Shown piece by piece: positions 8,449 through 17,598 of a DNA stretch of 44,586 nucleotides. The position numbers and the translations under genes were made by a program. Origin of the DNA: Novosphingobium sp. (lineage in GTDB: Bacteria > Pseudomonadota > Alphaproteobacteria > Sphingomonadales > Sphingomonadaceae); the NCBI GenBank assembly GCA_020200285.1, contig JAIVIY010000002.1, positions 1 through 44,586 on the forward strand, in the 5' to 3' direction. Each line of letters begins with the position of its first letter. The first letter of the stretch is position 1. The notes beneath the pieces are model-generated. The model was not told the DNA's origin. It made no database searches and saw only the letters and a list, made by a program, of their open reading frames with translations.

Positions 8449-9968
8449 GCCGGTTCCTCCTGTTCGATACGCACCGGCGCGAGCGGCTCGATCGCCGGTC
8501 CGTGGAGCACCGCGCCGTCGATCGCGAAGCGCGAGCCGTGGCACGAGCAGTCCCAGCTGCGGTCGACCGGGTTCCAGCCGAGCAGGCAGCCCATGTGAGT
8601 GCAGACCGCCGAGACCGCGTGGGCTCGGCCGGCCGGGTCGCGATAAATCCCGGTGGCGCGGCCATCGATCTCGACGATCGCAGCGCCGCCGGGGTCGATC
8701 TCGCCGGCCTTGCCCGAATGCGAGTCGAGATGGCCGGCGACGAGATCCTTGGCGACCTCGAGACCCTCCGCGGCCATCGTGCCCAGACCCTTGGCCGAAT
8801 GGCGCGAGGCGTCGAACAGCCCCGCCCAGGGGTTGTCGCGGTCTGTGGCGAGATCGGCGAGAATCGTCGCGGCGGCGGCGCCGTTGCTGATCCCCCAGGC
8901 GTCGAACCCGGTCGCGACCAGCGGCGAATCGCCCGCGCCGCCGGCCCAGCCGACATAAGGCAGCCCGTCGCGCGGAGTGTAATCCTCGTTGGTCCAGCGA
9001 TAGATCGGCTCGCCCGCCCCGAAATGCTCGACCGCGAACTTCTCGAGATCGGCGAAGGCCTTGGCCTCTTCCTCCGCGTCGCCGTGCTTGAAGGTGGGAC
9101 CGGTGGCGATCAACATCGCCGCGCCGTCGGCGGCGACGTGGCCACGCACCGAGCGCTTGGGCTCGTCGGCGCTGATCGCCATGACATGCGGCGCGCGCTC
9201 GGGCGCGACGCTGGCGGCGATGATCGCGTGCATGTGCGGGGCGTTGTGCGCGTGGAACTGCCCGACCTGTCCCAGCGGCAGGTGCGTCGCCATGATCACC
9301 CGAGGCGCGGAGATCCGGCCTTGTGCCGTCTCTATGCCCTGCTCGTCCCATGACACTACGCGGGTCTGCTCGAACACGTGGCTGCCGTCGCCGGGGATCG
9401 TCGCCGCTAGGCCGGTGACGAAATGAACCGGATGGAATTGGAATTGCCCGTCGAGCCGCAGCGCCGACGTAACGGAGTAAGGCAGGCCGGCGTCCTCGCT
9501 CAGCTCCATCGCCAGCCCCGCGCGGCGGGCCGCTGCGGCTTCGGCGCGGATGCGCTCGGCACCGTCGGCGCTGGTCGCATAGACTACCGCCGGCGCGGGC
9601 TCGAACGCGCAGGCAATCCCGTGCCGTCCGACCAGCTCGGCGATGAGCGCGACCCCGGCACGGTTGGCCTCGGCGTAGCAGCGGGCGGCGTCCTGGCCGT
9701 GCCGGTCTTCGATCCGGCTGAGGACCAACGCGTGCTGCGCGGTGACTTTGGCGGTCGAGCGCCCGGTGACTCCGCGGCCGACGCCGCACGCCTCGACCAC
9801 CGCGACCCGCTGCCCGCGGTCCTTGAGCAGGCGGGCGGCGATCACCCCGACGATGCCCCCGCCGACGATCGCGACGTCGACTTCGATAGGGCTGGTGTGG
9901 GTTGGGAAGGGGTGGTGAGGTGCGGTGCGGGTCCAGTAGCACCCGTCGGCGGGGGTCGTGTTCGGCAT
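8445..9968 (-). CDS. FAD-dependent oxidoreductase with C-terminal Rieske [2Fe-2S] domain
   Basis: 507 aa; N-terminal VDVAIVGGGIVGVIAARLLKDRG (FAD-binding), C-terminal CTHMGCLLGWNPVDRSWDCSCHGSRFAIDG (Rieske CxH...CxxH). Confidence 0.93.
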   Translation of the reverse strand: MPNTTPADGCYWTRTAPHHPFPTHTSPIEVDVAIVGGGIVGVIAARLLKDRGQRVAVVEACGVGRGVTGRSTAKVTAQHALVLSRIEDRHGQDAARCYAEANRAGVALIAELVGRHGIACAFEPAPAVVYATSADGAERIRAEAAAARRAGLAMELSEDAGLPYSVTSALRLDGQFQFHPVHFVTGLAATIPGDGSHVFEQTRVVSWDEQGIETAQGRISAPRVIMATHLPLGQVGQFHAHNAPHMHAIIAASVAPERAPHVMAISADEPKRSVRGHVAADGAAMLIATGPTFKHGDAEEEAKAFADLEKFAVEHFGAGEPIYRWTNEDYTPRDGLPYVGWAGGAGDSPLVATGFDAWGISNGAAAATILADLATDRDNPWAGLFDASRHSAKGLGTMAAEGLEVAKDLVAGHLDSHSGKAGEIDPGGAAIVEIDGRATGIYRDPAGRAHAVSAVCTHMGCLLGWNPVDRSWDCSCHGSRFAIDGAVLHGPAIEPLAPVRIEQEEPA

Positions 9969-10029
9969 CGGCTTCTCCAGCCCTTGACCAACCCCCGGCG
10001 CGCGGGTTCGGTTCCGGTCCCAGCTTGGC

Positions 10030-10125
10030 TCAGGTCCCGAGAAGCCGTCGATAGAGCCCCAAATATTCGTCCGCCATCCGCTCGACGCTGAACCGTCGCT
10101 CGACCGCGCTCGACACGCCGCGCGG
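10030..10125 (-). pseudogene. C-terminal remnant of a group 1 glycosyltransferase
   Basis: Reverse strand reads [31 protein letters not shown], a typical GT4 C-terminus, with no upstream gene body; right boundary approximate. Confidence 0.65.
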
Positions 10126-10159
10126 TCGATCTCGCCGAGCTGCTCGGTCGCGGCGCGCG

Positions 10160-10282
10160 CCGCTCACCCCGGCCGAGATCGTCCGCCGCCTCGTCGCGCC
10201 CAACGCCGAGCGCGCGAAAGAGCAAGCCGCCGGCCAGATCCGCTGGCTGCGGCCCGATTACCAGATCCCCCGCTTCGGCTAG
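10160..10282 (+). pseudogene. C-terminal remnant of a class I SAM-dependent DNA methyltransferase (MmeI-like C-terminus)
   Basis: Plus strand reads [39 protein letters not shown], resembling the RxxIRWLRPEYQ C-terminus of such methyltransferases; no upstream body; left boundary approximate. Confidence 0.5.
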
Positions 10283-10303
10283 CGGCCGCGCCCCACGCGG
10301 AAA

Positions 10304-10327
10304 GGCCGCCCGGTTTCCCGGACGGCC
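10304..10327 (-). terminator. Putative rho-independent terminator of the TonB-dependent receptor gene
   Basis: Minus strand ggccgtccgggaaaccgggcggcc followed by TTTCC, just downstream of the stop at 10350. Confidence 0.55.
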
Positions 10328-10349
10328 CCTTCCACTCCCCTTCGGGAAC

Positions 10350-13127
10350 CTAGAAGTCGAAGCCGACCCGGCCGTAGAGGAACCGGCCGTTGAAGCCGAA
10401 CGGCGAGAAGATCGAGTAGGCGTTGTACTGCTGGTTCTGCGGGAAGAACCCGCCGGTCGGGCGCGGGCCGAACGGCAGCCGGTCGGGATAGACGTCGAAC
10501 ACGTTGTCCGCGCCGACCGCGAGGTGGATGCGGTCGGTGGCGTCGAAGCGCAGCTCGATGTCGGTGATCCACTTGGCGCCGAGCTTGACGTCGTCGGGCC
10601 CGAGCGCGGTCAGGCTGGCCTGGTTGGGGGCGAGCGGCGCGACCGAGCCGGGGGCGAGGACCTTGCCGTAGCGCGTGGTGCGCAAGGTGAAGCCGAACGG
10701 GTCGAGGTCGCCGTCGGCGCTCAGCACCACCTTGTCGCGCGGCTGGCCGCGGGTGAAGCGCAAGCTTTCGGTCCGGCCGAACAGGATCACCCCGGGGATC
10801 GTCGCCAGCGCGCCGAGCTCGTTCTTGTACCTGAGGATCTTCTGGTCGTTGTAGTTGTAGGCGGCGGTCAGGTTGAAGCGGCCGAAATCGAGCGGCAATC
10901 GCCAGCTCATCACCGCGTCGACGCCCTGGGTGCGGGTGTCGAGCCCGTTGACGAAGAACCGCGCCGCGCCGACCGAGGGGAACCCGGCGGCGGTAAGCAG
11001 CGCCCCGACCGCGGCGTTGACCGCGGCGCTGCCGCTGCCCGAGGCGCCGAGGTTCTCGGTCAGGACGATCCGGTCCTTGATCTTGATGTTGTAGTAATCG
11101 ACCGTCAGCGTCAGCCCCGAGAGCGGGTTGGCGGTGAACCCGCCGCTGAAGTTGAGGCTCTTTTCGGCGTCGAGATCGCGCGCGCCCAAGGCGCGGGCGA
11201 TCGGGTTCGCCACCGGCAGCGTCAGGATGTCGACCGGCACGCCCGAAATGAAGTTGGTCGAGGTGGTGGTGAATACCTGCTGGTGGAGCGATGGCGCGCG
11301 GAAGCCGTTGGAAACCGAACCGCGCACCGCGAACCCGTCGAGCACCTCGAACCGCGCGGCGAGCTTGCCCGAAAGCGCGTCGCCGAAATCGGAATAGTGC
11401 TCGTAACGCGCGGCCGCGGTGACTGAGAGGCGGTCAAAGATGTCGGTGTCGAGCTCGACGTAGCCCGCGACGTTGTGCCGGTCGGCGTCGGTCCGTGCGC
11501 TGGTCGGCAAGCCGGGGAAGCCCTGCGCGCCCGCGCCGCCCTGGCGGCCGGGGAAAGTGCACGCGCTCGTGGTGGCGTTGAAAACGCCTTGCTGCGCGGT
11601 GCAGTTGGCCAGCGTGGTATTCGGAATCGCCGCGCGGAAGAACGGCCCGAGCTGGAACGATTGCGGGTCGCCGGGGCGGATCTCGTAGTTCTCCTCGCGG
11701 TATTCGCCGCCGAACGAGACGGTCAGCGGCTTGGCGAAGCCCATCTCGTAGTCGCGGCTGAAATCGAGGTTGAACAAGCCTTGGACGTAGCGCAGCCCGC
11801 CCGCGTCGAAGCTGCGCTGGGTCGCCGCGCCGAACGAGGCGTTGACGCTGTCCTGGACCTGGTAGTCGAAGCGGTTCGAGCCGATCCCGGCGGAGAAGTC
11901 GGCGCGCCAGCCCATCACCTCGCCGCGCAGGCCCGCGGTGTAGGCGTAATCGGTCAGGTCCGACTTGATCAGCGGCAGAAACCCGTCGGGGGTGAGCAGC
12001 GGGCGATTGACCGTCGGCGGCGCCTGGTTGGGAGCGAGCTGCGAATAGTCGACGTTGTTGGGGTTCGAGGCCTGGCGATAGTTGGCCGCGCTCACCGAAT
12101 CGCGCTGGTTGAAGGTGGCGAACGTATAGACCTCGAACACGTCGCTGAGCGGAAACGCCGCGTTGAGGAACAGCGTGTAGTCGTCGGCCTTGGGGTCGCC
12201 GAAGCGGAACTCGCGACGGTCGAAGGTCAACTCGCGCGGATCGAAGGTGGTCGAGGTCGGCTGGACGTAGTTGGGCCGCAGGTCGAAGCCCGTCCGGTTG
12301 GTGCGGTCGCGGTGGCGGTACTCGGCGGTCAGGTTGAGGTAGCCGCCCGAGCCGAAGAACGGCAGCCCGAAGTTGCTGGCCAGGCTGTAAGTGTCGCCGT
12401 CGCGGATGTTGATATCGCCGCCGGTGTTGGCGGCGAAGATCCGCGCGCCGCCGGCGTTGACGAACGCCGGATCGATGAACGGCTGACCCGCCGCGTTGGT
12501 CTGCAGCCCGGTGACCCGATCGACGTCGTCGAGCGTGGTCACGTAGCGGCCGTAGCTGGCCACCGCCTTGCCGCCGTCGCTGGCGGTCTTGAGGCGGATG
12601 TTGATCACCCCGGCGATGGCGTCCGAGCCGTATTGCGACGAGGCGCCGTCGCGCAGCACCTCGATCCGCTCGATCGCCAGCGCCGGGATCGAGTTCATGT
12701 CGACCGCCGCCGAGCCGCGGCCGACGGTGCCGTTGATGTTGAGCAGCGCCGAGGTGTGGCGGCGCTTGCCGTTGACCAGCACCAGCGTCTGGTCGGGGGC
12801 AAGGCCGCGCAATGTCGCCGGGCGCAGCGCGTCCGAGCCGTCGGCGATCGCCGGCTGCGGGAAGTTGAAGCTCGGCACCAGCTTGTTGAGGATCTTGTTG
12901 GTCTCGGTCTGCCCGCCCTCGGTGATCATCTCGCCCGACAGCACGTCGACGGGAACCGGCGAGTTCTCCACCGTGCGCGTGGTCGAGCGCGAACCGGTGA
13001 CGATGATCTGCTGCTCGGGCGGCAGCGTCTCGTCCGCGGCGGCGGTATCCTGCGCGAACGCGGGCGCGGAGACCGATGCGAACGCGGCGAGCGCACAACC
13101 GGCGGCGAGAATGGAGCGCAGTTTCAT
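10350..13127 (-). CDS. TonB-dependent receptor
   Basis: ATG at 13127 (MKLRSILAAGCALAAFASVSAPAFAQD signal peptide), plug domain (IIVTGSR...LVNGKRRHTSALLN...IERIEVLRDGASSQYGSDAIAGVINI), terminal aromatic GRVGFDF. Confidence 0.95.
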   Translation of the reverse strand: MKLRSILAAGCALAAFASVSAPAFAQDTAAADETLPPEQQIIVTGSRSTTRTVENSPVPVDVLSGEMITEGGQTETNKILNKLVPSFNFPQPAIADGSDALRPATLRGLAPDQTLVLVNGKRRHTSALLNINGTVGRGSAAVDMNSIPALAIERIEVLRDGASSQYGSDAIAGVINIRLKTASDGGKAVASYGRYVTTLDDVDRVTGLQTNAAGQPFIDPAFVNAGGARIFAANTGGDINIRDGDTYSLASNFGLPFFGSGGYLNLTAEYRHRDRTNRTGFDLRPNYVQPTSTTFDPRELTFDRREFRFGDPKADDYTLFLNAAFPLSDVFEVYTFATFNQRDSVSAANYRQASNPNNVDYSQLAPNQAPPTVNRPLLTPDGFLPLIKSDLTDYAYTAGLRGEVMGWRADFSAGIGSNRFDYQVQDSVNASFGAATQRSFDAGGLRYVQGLFNLDFSRDYEMGFAKPLTVSFGGEYREENYEIRPGDPQSFQLGPFFRAAIPNTTLANCTAQQGVFNATTSACTFPGRQGGAGAQGFPGLPTSARTDADRHNVAGYVELDTDIFDRLSVTAAARYEHYSDFGDALSGKLAARFEVLDGFAVRGSVSNGFRAPSLHQQVFTTTSTNFISGVPVDILTLPVANPIARALGARDLDAEKSLNFSGGFTANPLSGLTLTVDYYNIKIKDRIVLTENLGASGSGSAAVNAAVGALLTAAGFPSVGAARFFVNGLDTRTQGVDAVMSWRLPLDFGRFNLTAAYNYNDQKILRYKNELGALATIPGVILFGRTESLRFTRGQPRDKVVLSADGDLDPFGFTLRTTRYGKVLAPGSVAPLAPNQASLTALGPDDVKLGAKWITDIELRFDATDRIHLAVGADNVFDVYPDRLPFGPRPTGGFFPQNQQYNAYSIFSPFGFNGRFLYGRVGFDF

Positions 13128-13252
13128 GAGCTTGGCCTCCCTGTCGGACATCACGCTGCGCCCGCGCGAAGCTTTCGGCAAGAATCGTGCGGATTCGCTT
13201 GTCGATTCCCGGCCTACCGTGGCATCCGCGCAACGCCGCCGGCGCGCTCGGC

Positions 13253-14964
13253 TCAGTGCGCGTCGCGTTCGGGCTGGACGATGATCCGGTCGCGCGCCGC
13301 GGTGATGTCGCCGGTCTCGATCTGCACCTTGAGGCGTTCCTTGTCGCGATTGCGGTACATGGCTTCCGCGCGGTCGATCGCCTCGAGGCTTTCGCCGAGC
13401 CCCTCGAGCGCGGCGCGCGCCATCTTGACCGCGCTTTCCATCACCTCGCGGACGACGAAGCGCGCCGGGGTCGGCTTCAACCGGACCACGCTGCGGCGGT
13501 CATAGGCGCGGACGTAGATCGCGGCATCGGGGAACGCGCGATGGACGTTCTCGATGCCCTCGGGGGTGAGCTGGTCGCCGTCGATGCAGAAGCAGATCAG
13601 CTCGGCTTGGGCTGCGCCGGCCTGGCGCAAGAGGTCGAGCCGAGTGCCGTCGCCGAACCAGACCTTGGCGCCGAACCGCCCGGCGACGTCGATCATCTCC
13701 ACATCGGTGTCGATCAGCGTGACCGGCACGTCGGCGGCGATCAGCATCTGCGCGACGGTCTGGCCGAAGCGGCCGTAGCCGACGACCAGCGCGTTGGCCC
13801 CGTCGCGGCGCGGCTCGTCGCGGGTCTCGCGGGTCGGCGGGGCTTCGCGCAGCTTGCGCGTGGCCATCATCAGGAACGGTGTGGCGGCCATCGACAGCGT
13901 CACCACCGCGCCGAACAGGCTCGCCGCCTCGGCCGAGATCAGCAACGCGCCCTGCGCTTGCGCGAACAGCACGAAGCCGAACTCCTCATCCGGAAGGCGA
14001 GCGCGATGGCGACGATGATTCCCGCCTTGACCGCGATCAGCGCCAGCGCCATCGAAGCGACGAACAGCGGCCGTTCGGCGATCGCCGGCAAGTCGAGCAT
14101 CATCCCCACCGCGAGGAAGAACAGCCCGAGCAGGATCGAGCGGAACGGCTCGACATCGGCCTCGAGCTCGTGGCGGTAGGGCGAGTCCGCCAGCATCACC
14201 CCCGCGACGAACGCGCCCAGCGCGGTCGACAGGCCGAGCGCCTCCATCAGCGCGGCCGAGGCGATCACCGTGAACAGCGCGGCGACGACGAACATCTCGC
14301 GCTCGCCCAAGTTGCCGATCAGCCCGAACAGCGGCCGGACGATCAGCCGCCCCGCCGCGACCAGCCCCGCGATCGCCAGAACGGTGTATAGGCCGAGCTG
14401 CCATCCCGGCGGCCCCCCGGCGTCCGCGGGATTGCGGCTCAGCGCCGCGATCACCGTGATCAGGGGGATGAGCGACAGATCCTGGAACAGCAGGATCGCG
14501 AACGCGCGCTCGCCGAATGGGGTGCGCAATCGCCCGGCCGACTGCAGCAGCGGCAGCACCTGGGCGGTCGAGGACAGCGCCAGCGGCAGCCCGAGCGCGA
14601 GCGCCGCGGCCCAGGTGAACTGCGTCGCCAGCGCGATCACCGCGGTCAGAACGAGGCCGCAGAGCAGGACCTGGCTCGTCCCGAACAGGAAGATCGAATG
14701 GCGCAAGCGCCACAGCCGCGCCGGCGCCAGCTCGAGCCCGACCACGAACAACAGCAGCGTGATCCCGAGCTCGGCGATCCCGATCTTGCCTTGCGCGTCG
14801 CCGACCAGCCCGAGCACGTGCGGGCCCATCACCGCCCCGGCGACGAGATAGCCCAGCGTCGCGCCGAGCCCGAGCCGGCGGAACAGCAAGACGAACGCCA
14901 GCGCCGAGCCGAGCAGCAGGAACCCGTCGCGCAAGAGCGAGGTGGCGGCGTGGGCTTCGGGCAT
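13253..14964 (-). pseudogene. KefB/KefC-type cation:proton antiporter with TrkA-N domain, interrupted by frameshifting deletion
   Basis: N-terminal half in ORF 13939..14964; C-terminal half (EFGFVLFAQAQGALLISAEAASL...NALVVGYGRFGQTVAQML) in another frame to 13253; loop segment before EFGFVLF missing. Confidence 0.85.
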
Positions 14965-14978
14965 CGCTTAGTGCCCGG

Positions 14979-15880
14979 TCACAGCAAGTGGCCGCGCCGG
15001 TCACGCTTGGTCGAAAGGTATCGCTGGTTGTGGGGATTGGCAGGCAGAACATGCGGCACGCGTTCGGCGACCGTCACGCCTTTCGCCTCGAGCGCCGCGA
15101 CCTTGGCCGGGTTGTTGGTCATCAGCCGGATCGCGCCGATCCCGAGCAGCTCGAGCATCCGCGCCGCGACCGGAAAGTCGCGCGCTTCGGCCGGCATGCC
15201 CAGCCGCTCGTTGGCCTCGACCGTGTCGAAGCCCTGGTCCTGCAGTTGGTAGGCGCGGAGCTTGTTGATCAGCCCGATCCCGCGGCCTTCCTGCCGCAAA
15301 TACAGCAGCACCCCCCAGCCTCCGTCTCGCGCTTCCTCGGCCATCGCCGCGAGCGCCGCGTCGAGCTGCGGGCCGCAATCGCACTTGAGGCTGCCGAGCA
15401 CGTCACCGGTCAGGCATTCGGAGTGGAGCCGGACCAGCGGAGCGCGCTCGCCGCTCTGCCGGCCAAGCACCAGCGCGACGTGCTCGCGCATGTCGTCGGG
15501 CGCGCGGAAGGCGACGATCTCGGCCTCGTCGAGCGCCGCGACCGGCAGCTTTGCACGCGACTGGATGGTGAGATGGGCGGGGTCGCGCCATGCGGCGAGG
15601 TCGGCCGCCGACACCGTCACCGCCGGATGACCCGTCAGCAGGAAAGCAGGCAGGATTCCGGCGAGCCGGCCCAGCTCCATCGCCGCCGCCGCGGCTTCGG
15701 CGGCGTCGAGGGGCTCGGCGAGGAACGGGCCCTTCAACGGCCAGGTCAGGTCGAGCGCGGGATCGGCGATCGCGCGGGCGAGGTCGAGCGCGAACGGCTC
15801 GGCGCCGCGGATCAGCACCGGCGCGTGCGGATCGGCCGCCTCGCGCTGGTTGGCGATGGTCCTTCTGCCGCCACCACGCC
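14979..15880 (-). pseudogene. ribA: GTP cyclohydrolase II, N-terminally truncated
   Basis: [22 protein letters not shown]...[25 protein letters not shown]...[29 protein letters not shown]; zinc-binding C-x10-CDC present; upstream about 90 residues absent, sequence runs into xth; right boundary approximate. Confidence 0.8.
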
Positions 15881-16506
15881 CGATAGCTCCACCAGCTGTA
15901 GTTGCGGTCGGGCGCCGGGATGTGCGCGCGGCCGAGGTCGACCCAGCCGTGCGCGTCGCGAAACCGCCCGAGCGTCTCGCACTCGACCCGGGTGTGGCTG
16001 ACCACCTTGAGCAGCGCCTTGTGATCGTAAACGTCGCACTCGAGCGGGGCGACGTTGAAGTCGCCGACGATCAGCGTCGGGCGGTCGAGCTTGTCGGCCC
16101 AGCGGGTCATCCGCCCGATGAAGTCGAGCTTCTGGCCGAACTTGGGGTTGGTGGTGCGATCGGGCACGTCGCCGCCCGCCGGGATGTAGACATTCTCGAG
16201 GATCAGTCCCGGCCCGACGACCTCGACCCCGACGTGGCGCGCCTCGCCATTGTCCTGCCAGTCGTGCCGGCCGAGCTCCCTCAGCGGCAGCCGGCTGACC
16301 GTGGCGACGCCGTGGTAGCCCTTCTGGCCGTGGACGACGCGATGCCGGTACCCAAGCGCCTCGAACGGCTCATGCGGAAACTGCGCCTCGCGGCACTTGA
16401 TCTCCTGCAGGCACAGCACGTCGGGCGCAGCCAAGCGCAGGAACCGCTCGACCTGGCCGATGCGCAGGCGGACCGAGTTGATGTTCCAGGTGGCGACGGA
16501 GACCAT
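15855..16506 (-). pseudogene. xth: Exodeoxyribonuclease III, C-terminally truncated
   Basis: MVSVATWNINSVRLRIGQVERFLRLAAPDVLCLQEIKC...[10 protein letters not shown]...[11 protein letters not shown] then loss of homology; conserved C-terminal DRGRRLDH and SDHxPV motifs absent; left boundary approximate. Confidence 0.8.
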
Positions 16507-16530
16507 GCTCGGCGGTTAGCGCGAAGCTCC

Positions 16531-16573
16531 GACAAAAGAAAACCCTCGCTCCGGGGGCATTGGAGCGAGGGTT
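16531..16573 (-). terminator. Rho-independent terminator downstream of lolA
   Basis: Minus strand aaccctcgctccaatgcccccggagcgagggtt followed by TTCTTTTGTC; 12-bp perfect stem. Confidence 0.8.
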
Positions 16574-16593
16574 CCTTTGCGTTCGTCACGCTT

Positions 16594-17225
16594 GACCCGG
16601 GCGACCTGTTTGAGAGGTCCGGGCAACAGGGGGGGCGCTGGTTGTCGAGTCGGATCGTGGTGCGCTTGTTCTGCGAATCGAGCGCGACCCAGCTGGTCAA
16701 CTCCATCCCGCCGGGCGCCGAGGGGTCGCGGACGAAGATCATCGTGATCCGGCCGTACTCGGGGTGCTTGGGATCGCGCACCTCGATGCTGGTGACGTTG
16801 GGGTTGCTGGTCGGGATCAGCTTGCCGTAGCGGGCCACGTCGCGATTGGGGTCGAGCAGCGCGCCCAGCGGGCTGTTCTTGATCGGCCAGCGCTGGACCT
16901 GGCGGACCTCGTAGTCGATCATGGTCAGCGCCTTGCCGTCGGAGACGATCAGCAGCGGCACGCCCTTCTGGTACTGGAAGCGGATCTTGCCCGGGCGCTT
17001 GAGCGTCAGCTCGCCCGACAGGCGCTGGCCGTTGCGGTCGGTCTGGACGAAGTCCGCCTTCATCGTCGCGATCCCGCGCAGCGCGGCGACGGCTTCGGCG
17101 AGCTGAGGGTTGCCGGCCTGCGCGGCGAGCGGCGCGGTGGTCACGGCGCCGGCAGCGGCGGCGAGCAGCGAAGCCGCGGCCATGGCGCGCAACGTTTGGG
17201 AGAGCTTGAGCTTGAAGTCAGTCAT
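16594..17225 (-). pseudogene. lolA: Outer-membrane lipoprotein carrier protein LolA, C-terminus disrupted
   Basis: MTDFKLKLSQTLRAMAAASLLAAAAGAV...LAEAVAALRGIATMKADFVQTDRNGQRLSGELTLKRPGKIRFQYQKG...RTTIRLDNQR, then frame change; +1 frame gives ARTSQTGRPGQA* ending near 16594. Confidence 0.75.
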
Positions 17226-17312
17226 GGCCGATCCTGTTGGGTATCGGCGTTGAACTCGCCGTGAACCGGAGAGTTCCCTTGGCTTCATCCCGGCCGCGGT
17301 CCGGGACCGCGC

Positions 17313-17480
17313 TTACTTGATCTTGGCTTCCTTGAACTCGACGTGCTTGCGCACGACCGGATCGTACTTGCGGAAGCTCATCTTCTCGGTGGTGTTGCGC
17401 GGGTTCTTCTTGGTCACGTAGAAGAAGCCGGTGTCGGCGGTCGAGACCAGCCGGATCTTGACGGTTGCGGGCTTCGCCAT
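17313..17480 (-). CDS. rpmG: 50S ribosomal protein L33
   Basis: [55 protein letters not shown], 55 aa. Confidence 0.98.
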   Translation of the reverse strand: MAKPATVKIRLVSTADTGFFYVTKKNPRNTTEKMSFRKYDPVVRKHVEFKEAKIK

Positions 17481-17598
17481 GGCGGATTCCTGAAAATGCG
17501 GCTTGAAACAAGTCGAGCGGCGCGATTGACTCGCCGCCGCCCGGACACGGCTGCGCCCTTCGTCCAAGCGCGCGCGAAAGTCAAGCCGCGCCCGGGAA

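Noticed and set aside
13980-14000. Programmed ribosomal frameshift in the KefB-like gene
   Set aside because: No slippery heptamer seen, and conserved residues are missing at the junction, so a frameshift alone would not restore a normal protein.
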